A stretch of 64,000 nucleotides of DNA from Microbacteriaceae bacterium (lineage in GTDB: Bacteria > Actinomycetota > Actinomycetes > Actinomycetales > Microbacteriaceae), in the NCBI GenBank assembly GCA_031177985.1, contig JAPSJW010000001.1, forward strand, positions 62,001-126,000, read 5' to 3'. The number at the start of each line of letters is the position of its first letter. The first letter of the stretch is position 1. The notes below the pieces were generated by a model. It was not told where the DNA came from, searched no databases, and saw only the letters and a list, made by a program, of their open reading frames with translations. Both the position numbers and the translations under genes were made by a program. Below, piece after piece: positions 59,210 to 64,000 of the stretch.

Positions 59210-59743
59210 ATGCCAAGGACGACGCAGACGGATGTCGCGGTGCTCGCCGTGCTCAGCACGGGGCCGCTGAGCGGCTACGCCGTGCGGGAGATCATCCGCG
59301 ACGACCTGGGCCTCTTCTGGTCGGAGAGCTTCGGGCAGATCTACCCCTCGCTCGCCCGCCTGCAGAAGGAGGGGCTCGTCGAGACCGTGCCGGGTGAGCG
59401 GCGGGGATCATCGCTCTTTCGCCTCACCGGCGCCGGCCGCGAGCGCATCGTCGAGCTGCTGAGGGAGCCGGTCACCACGGTCCCGCCGCGCAACGGGCTG
59501 CTGCTGCGGCTGGCCTTCGGCAACCTGCTCGGCGCGCGAGCCTGCGCCGAGCTCGTCTCCGAGGCGCGCACCAAGGCGACCGCGCAGCTCGAGGAGCTCG
59601 AGCGCATCCGTCGCCAGGTCGAGGCGGAGCCCGACGAGCCGCAGCGGGCCTACGCGCTCATGACCATCTCGGCCGGCGAGCACGCGGCGCGCGCGGCGGT
59701 CGCCTGGGCCGACGAGACGCTCGCGGCCCTCGAGTCACTCTGA
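59210..59743 (+). CDS. PadR-family transcriptional regulator
   Basis: 177 residues. DVAVLAVLSTGPLSGYAVREIIRDDLGLFW, QIYPSLARLQKEGLV and SSLFRLTGAGRERI give the winged helix; the C-terminal helices (about 95-177) match the Vir/PadR subgroup. ATG 59210 is fixed by TATACT ending six bases before it (leaderless). The 3' end overlaps the MscS gene by 9 bases on the opposite strand. Confidence 0.92.
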   Translation: MPRTTQTDVAVLAVLSTGPLSGYAVREIIRDDLGLFWSESFGQIYPSLARLQKEGLVETVPGERRGSSLFRLTGAGRERIVELLREPVTTVPPRNGLLLRLAFGNLLGARACAELVSEARTKATAQLEELERIRRQVEAEPDEPQRAYALMTISAGEHAARAAVAWADETLAALESL

Positions 59744-60910
59744 TTCGCCGCGGGTGACGATCCGGTCGACCGGCTCGACCACGGGGTTCGACGAGGTGAA
59801 CGTCGTCGCCCGCTCCTGCGCATCCGTCGACCCGGTGAACAGGCCCTGCGGCTCCTCGCCCGACCGCTCCCGGGCGCCGGCCGACTCGACCAGCTGCACG
59901 CGCTGCCGGGGAAGCGCTTCGGCATCCGTGTCGTGCAGCCACTCGACGAAGGCCTCGCGCACGTAGCAGCGGAGATCGAAGAGGGTCGGTGCGTCCTTCG
60001 CCGTGACGAGGATGCGGATGCGCACCAGGCCGCCCACCGCATCCGTCACCTGCAGCACCTTCGTGCGACCGTCCCAGAGGTCGGTCGCGTCGAGGATCTC
60101 GTCGAGCTTGTGGCGCATGTCGCTCGGGCTGACCCGCCAGTCGAGGTCGAACTCGACCGCGCCGAGCAGGGCGCTCTCCTTGCGGGTCCAGTTCTGGAAA
60201 GGGGTCGTCGTGAAGTACGTCGAGGGCAGCACGAGCCGGCGGTCGTCCCACAGATGCACGACGACGTACGTGAGGGTGATCTCCTCGATGCGCCCCCACT
60301 CGTTCTCGACGATCACCACGTCGTCGACGCGGATGGCGTCGCTGAACGCGAGCTGCACCCCCGCGAACACGTTGGCGAGCGAGGACTGAGCGGCGAGCCC
60401 CGCGACCACCGACAGCACGCCGGCCGAGGCGAGGATGCTCGTGCCCACCGCCTGCACGCCGGGGAACGTCAGCAGCATGGACGCGATCGCGAACAGCACG
60501 ATCACCGCGATGCCGAGCCGCTTCACGATGCTCAGCTGCGTGTGGACGCGGCGGGCCACGCGATTGTCCGCGACATCGAGCCGATACCGCGACTTCGCGC
60601 CCTCGAGCAGCACGACGAGGCCGGACGCGAGGAGCCACGCGGTCGCCGCGATCGTCGCGAGGAGGAATCCGTGGGCGAGCGGCGGCTTCCAGTCGGGCAG
60701 CGGGAACGCGGAGGCGGTCGCGATCCACAGCGCGACGACGAGCAGCAGCACGCGGAACGCGGGACGAGCCGTGCGGACGAGCCGCGCGGCTCCCGGCCGA
60801 CGGCGGCCGACTCCCCGCACGACCGCCGCGAGCACGGCGACCACCACCACGGCCGCGACGAGCGCGACGATGACGGCGGTCGCGAAGTCGATCCAAGGGC
60901 GCCAGTCCAT
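59735..60910 (-). CDS. MscS-type mechanosensitive channel
   Basis: 391 residues. Four N-terminal spans, then pore helix and beta domain: ILASAGVLSVVAGLAAQSSLANVFAGVQLAFSDAIRVDDVVIVENEWGRIEEITLTYVVVHLWDDRRLVLPSTYFTTTPFQNWTR, the MscS signature, with a long charged C-terminal tail. ATG 60910 is preferred to GTG 60919 because TACCGT ends seven bases upstream on the minus strand (leaderless). Confidence 0.92.
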   Translation of the reverse strand: MDWRPWIDFATAVIVALVAAVVVVAVLAAVVRGVGRRRPGAARLVRTARPAFRVLLLVVALWIATASAFPLPDWKPPLAHGFLLATIAATAWLLASGLVVLLEGAKSRYRLDVADNRVARRVHTQLSIVKRLGIAVIVLFAIASMLLTFPGVQAVGTSILASAGVLSVVAGLAAQSSLANVFAGVQLAFSDAIRVDDVVIVENEWGRIEEITLTYVVVHLWDDRRLVLPSTYFTTTPFQNWTRKESALLGAVEFDLDWRVSPSDMRHKLDEILDATDLWDGRTKVLQVTDAVGGLVRIRILVTAKDAPTLFDLRCYVREAFVEWLHDTDAEALPRQRVQLVESAGARERSGEEPQGLFTGSTDAQERATTFTSSNPVVEPVDRIVTRGESE

Positions 60911-60994
60911 GCTCTCCACGGTAGGGGCAGGGACCTGGCTGTCGTTCAGCGGATGCTCAGCGCGGCGCTCAGCCGGTCGTGCGGGCGCGGTTGC

Positions 60995-61852
60995 TCATCG
61001 GACGGGCGCCGCCACGACGAGCACCCGGTCGCTCGTCACGAGGTCCGCTGCCGACAGCACTCGGGAGAGGTCCCGTCCCGCGGCCCGCGCCGCGGTCCGC
61101 TCGCCCTCGGTCCGCGGGGCGAGGCGACCTTCCAGGAAGCCGCCGAGCGCCCGCACCGCACAGGCCGTGACGACCCCTTCGGGCGTGCCACCGATACCCG
61201 CGACGAGATCGACGCCCGACTCGGGCACCGCCGCCTGGATGGCGATGCTCACGTCGCCCTCGCCGACGAGCAGCACACGTGCGCCCGCGGAACGGATGCG
61301 GGCGACGAGCTCGACGTGCCGCGGCTTGTCCAACACGCCCGCCGTCAGCCGCTCGACGGGTCGACCGGTGGCGGCGGCGAGCGCCGTGAGGTTGCGCTCG
61401 ATCGGGGCCTCCAGGTCGAGCACTCCGACCCCCGCCGGTCCCGCGACGAGCTTGTCCATGTAGAAGACGCCCGCCGGGTCGAACATCGTGCCCCTCGGCG
61501 CGAGCGCGATCACGCTGATCGCGCCGGGCAGGCCCTCGGCCACGAGCCGGGTGCCGTCGAGCGGGTCGACGGCGACGTCGCACACCGGCTCCGCACCCGT
61601 GCCGAGACGCTCGCCGTCGTGCAGCATCGGGGCGGCGTCCTTCTCGCCCTCGCCGATCACGACCGTGCCGTCGAAGGGAGCCTCCGCGAGCGCAACCCGC
61701 ATCGCTTCGACCGCCGCCGCGTCGGCCGCGATCTTGTCGCCTCGGCCTAACCAATCCCTCGCGGCCGCGGCAGCCGCATCCGTCGCCGTCGTGATCGCGG
61801 CGACCAGCTCGCGGTCGAAGTGCTCGGCGCCGAGCACCGTCGTCGCGTCCAT
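60995..61852 (-). CDS. glpX: Class II fructose-1,6-bisphosphatase (GlpX), short C-terminus
   Basis: 285 residues. [86 protein letters not shown] and [15 protein letters not shown] are GlpX motifs. The metal-site DPLEGT reads DPLDGT, as in inositol monophosphatases. The protein ends at [15 protein letters not shown], without the roughly 40 residues (GITDG...) that normally follow. ATG 61852 lies six bases from TACCCT (complement of 61859-61864), a leaderless start. Confidence 0.88.
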   Translation of the reverse strand: MDATTVLGAEHFDRELVAAITTATDAAAAAARDWLGRGDKIAADAAAVEAMRVALAEAPFDGTVVIGEGEKDAAPMLHDGERLGTGAEPVCDVAVDPLDGTRLVAEGLPGAISVIALAPRGTMFDPAGVFYMDKLVAGPAGVGVLDLEAPIERNLTALAAATGRPVERLTAGVLDKPRHVELVARIRSAGARVLLVGEGDVSIAIQAAVPESGVDLVAGIGGTPEGVVTACAVRALGGFLEGRLAPRTEGERTAARAAGRDLSRVLSAADLVTSDRVLVVAAPVR

Positions 61853-61986
61853 CGGGCCAGGGTAACGGGGAGCGGCCCGTCGGCCGGCTCGGGCAGCCCC
61901 TGCTCCGAGCGCCGCCGCCCGGCTCCGCGCCCCGCCGCCCGGTACGCTGGACACCGGCATCCTTCTCCCGGCCCTGGAGCGCTCCC

Positions 61987-64000
61987 TTGACGGAATCCAC
62001 CCCCTCGCACGCCCCTGCCCTCGGCGCCGCCGCCGAAGCCGCCGCTACCCGCGTCGTCGACTCCGTCGACAACGCGATCGCGACGCCCGAGCGGGAGCAG
62101 CCGTACGCGGCGCTCGGCCTCAAGGAGGACGAGTACCTGCGCATCCGCGAGATCCTCGGGCGGCGTCCGACGAGCGGCGAGCTCGCGATGTACTCCGTCA
62201 TGTGGAGCGAGCACTGCTCCTACAAGAGCAGCAAGATCTACCTCCGCCAGTTCGGCCAGAAGGTCTCGCCCGCCATGAAGAAGAACCTCATGGTCGGCAT
62301 GGGCGAGAACGCCGGGGTCGTCGACGTGGGCGAGGGCTGGGCGGTCACCTTCAAGATCGAGAGCCACAACCACCCGTCGTACATCGAGCCGTTCCAGGGC
62401 GCCGCGACCGGCGTAGGCGGCATCGTGCGCGACATCATCTCGATGGGCGCCCGCCCCGTCGCCGTCATGGACGCCCTCCGCTTCGGGGCCATCGACGACC
62501 CCGACACCGCCCGGGTCGTGCACGGCGTCGTGAACGGCATCTCGTTCTACGGCAACTGCCTCGGGCTCCCCAACATCGGCGGCGAGACCTGGTTCGACCC
62601 GGTGTACCAGGCGAACCCGCTCGTCAACGCCCTCGCGGTCGGCGTGCTCCGGCACGAGGACCTGCACCTCGCCAACGCCCGCGGCGTGGGCAACAAGGTG
62701 GTGCTCTTCGGCGCCCGCACCGGCGGCGACGGCATCGGCGGAGCATCCATCCTCGCCTCCGACACGTTCGCCGAGGGCGGGCCCACCAAGCGCCCCGCGG
62801 TGCAGGTCGGCGACCCGTTCGCCGAGAAGGTGCTCATCGAGTGCTGCCTCGAGCTCTTCCAGCAGGGACTCGTCGAGGGCATCCAGGACCTGGGCGCCGC
62901 AGGCATCTCCTGCGCGACATCCGAACTCGCCTCCAACGGCGACGGCGGCATGGAGATCTCGCTCGACGAGGTGCTGCTGCGCGACCCATCGCTCACCGCA
63001 GAGGAGATCCTCATGTCGGAGAGCCAGGAGCGGATGATGGCGATCGTGTCGCCGGACAAGCTCGAGGGCTTCCTCGCCGTCACCGCCAAGTGGGACGTCG
63101 AGACCTCCGTGCTCGGCGAGGTCACCGACACCGGACGCCTCGTCATCCACTGGCGCGGCGAGAAGATCGTCGACGTCGAGCCCCGCACCGTCGCGGTCGA
63201 CGGCCCCGTGTACGAGCGCCCCGTGGCCTACCCGGCCTGGATCGACGCACTCAACGCGGACACCGCATCCGTTCTACCGCGTCCCTCCTCGGGTTCTTCC
63301 CTTCGCGAGCAGACGCTCCAGCTGCTCGGGTCGCCGAACCTGGCCGACAAGCGCTGGGTGACCAACCGCTACGACAAGTACGTGCTCGGCAACACGGCGC
63401 TCAGCTACCCCGACGACGGCGGCATGGTGCGCGTCGACGAGGAGTCGGGTCTCGGCTTCGCCGTCGCGACGGATGCCAACGGCCGCTACTGCCAGCTCGA
63501 CCCGTACGAGGGCGCTCGGCTCGCCCTCGCCGAGGCGTACCGCAACGTGGCCGTCACCGGCGCCACGCCCGTCGCCGTCTCCGACTGCCTCAACTTCGGA
63601 TCTCCCGAGAACCCCGAGGTGATGTGGCAGTTCTCGCGCGCCGTCGAGGGGCTTTCGGATGGCTGCCTGGAGCTCGAGATCCCCGTCACCGGCGGCAACG
63701 TCTCGTTCTACAACCAGACCGGTGACGTGCCGATCCACCCGACCCCGGTCGTCGCAGTGCTCGGCACCATCGACGACGTGGCTCGCCGCGTGCCCTCCGG
63801 ATGGCAGGACGAGGGCGAGAACATCTACCTGCTCGGCACCACCTCGCTCGAGCTCGACGGCTCGGCCTGGGCCGACGTCGTGCACTCCCACCTCGGCGGA
63901 CGTCCGCCCGCTGTCTCGCTCCCTCGCGAGCAGGCGCTGGCCGGGCTGCTCGCGGCCGGCGCGCACGAGGGGCTCATCTCCTCCGCTCACGACCTCGCCG
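61987..64000 (+). CDS. purL: FGAM synthase large subunit PurL, 3' end off window
   Basis: 671 residues are present and the frame is open at the window end. The family's ATP/FGAR-binding motifs are clear: [78 protein letters not shown] and [13 protein letters not shown]. It is the short PurL that needs PurS and PurQ, encoded 3.7 kb upstream. The start is taken as TTG 61987 ([13 protein letters not shown]) after CTGGAGCG. An alternative start further in is possible because residues 1-35 are poorly conserved. Confidence 0.96.
   Translation, partial: MTESTPSHAPALGAAAEAAATRVVDSVDNAIATPEREQPYAALGLKEDEYLRIREILGRRPTSGELAMYSVMWSEHCSYKSSKIYLRQFGQKVSPAMKKNLMVGMGENAGVVDVGEGWAVTFKIESHNHPSYIEPFQGAATGVGGIVRDIISMGARPVAVMDALRFGAIDDPDTARVVHGVVNGISFYGNCLGLPNIGGETWFDPVYQANPLVNALAVGVLRHEDLHLANARGVGNKVVLFGARTGGDGIGGASILASDTFAEGGPTKRPAVQVGDPFAEKVLIECCLELFQQGLVEGIQDLGAAGISCATSELASNGDGGMEISLDEVLLRDPSLTAEEILMSESQERMMAIVSPDKLEGFLAVTAKWDVETSVLGEVTDTGRLVIHWRGEKIVDVEPRTVAVDGPVYERPVAYPAWIDALNADTASVLPRPSSGSSLREQTLQLLGSPNLADKRWVTNRYDKYVLGNTALSYPDDGGMVRVDEESGLGFAVATDANGRYCQLDPYEGARLALAEAYRNVAVTGATPVAVSDCLNFGSPENPEVMWQFSRAVEGLSDGCLELEIPVTGGNVSFYNQTGDVPIHPTPVVAVLGTIDDVARRVPSGWQDEGENIYLLGTTSLELDGSAWADVVHSHLGGRPPAVSLPREQALAGLLAAGAHEGLISSAHDLA

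Noticed and set aside
1-64000. CRISPR arrays, tRNA/rRNA genes, IS elements, prophage
   Set aside because: No regularly spaced repeats, cloverleaf-like genes, transposase motifs or phage structural genes were found on reading both strands.

Overview
The window is high-GC, densely packed actinobacterial chromosome. Gene content points to a member of the Microbacteriaceae: DUF3073 protein, sterol-carrier family protein, purS-purQ-purL arrangement, TipA-like and PadR regulators, and very frequent GGATGC/GCATCC hexamers inside genes. Genus cannot be fixed from sequence alone. I see no rRNA, tRNA, IS element, prophage or CRISPR array, and no gene-free stretch over 300 bases.

Layout. 1-2.6 kb: divergent MocR-type regulator and YczE-type membrane protein with shared operator repeats. 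2.6-11.5 kb: a LacI-controlled glycoside locus (LacI, GH35-like hydrolase, divergent ABC sugar importer, two MFS transporters). 11.5-13.8 kb: TipA-like MerR regulator, divergent from a DUF4097-PadR pair. 13.9-19.8 kb: DedA, two CrcB fluoride channels, ICL/PEP-mutase family enzyme, YbdK-type ligase, and a translationally coupled run of small unknown genes. 19.8-29.3 kb: an AAA ATPase, a second LacI plus ABC sugar importer operon, an XRE/SDR divergent pair, and a glycogen-debranching-type enzyme carrying the same operator as the second LacI operon. 29.3-34.6 kb: an ElaA-like acetyltransferase, a DEDDh exonuclease coupled to a putative nucleotidyltransferase-fold protein, a flavin monooxygenase, DUF3073 and a proline-rich membrane protein. 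34.7-44.7 kb: purM divergent from purF, an ATP-grasp protein, a TetR/orphan response-regulator pair, a CruF-like carotenoid gene, small membrane and sterol-carrier proteins, then purD-purC. 45.2-49.7 kb: a complete vanRS / vanHAX set for D-Ala-D-Lac peptidoglycan precursors. 49.8-57.3 kb: membrane protein, acetyltransferases, VOC protein, BBE oxidoreductase, VanY-like lipoprotein, SGNH hydrolase, P-loop kinase. 57.4-64 kb: purS-purQ, DUF3817, a PadR pair, MscS, GlpX, and the 5' two thirds of purL.

The most notable unit is the van cluster. VanX keeps its zinc and catalytic residues at the same numbers as the enterococcal enzyme, the ligase has the omega-loop His of D-Ala-D-Lac ligases, and vanS and vanX overlap tail to tail by 56 bases. 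The purine genes (purM, F, D, C, S, Q, L) are scattered in four blocks rather than one operon. Across the window at least sixteen genes have a TANNNT-like -10 hexamer ending 6 or 7 bases before the start codon, which implies widespread leaderless transcription and was used to choose several starts.
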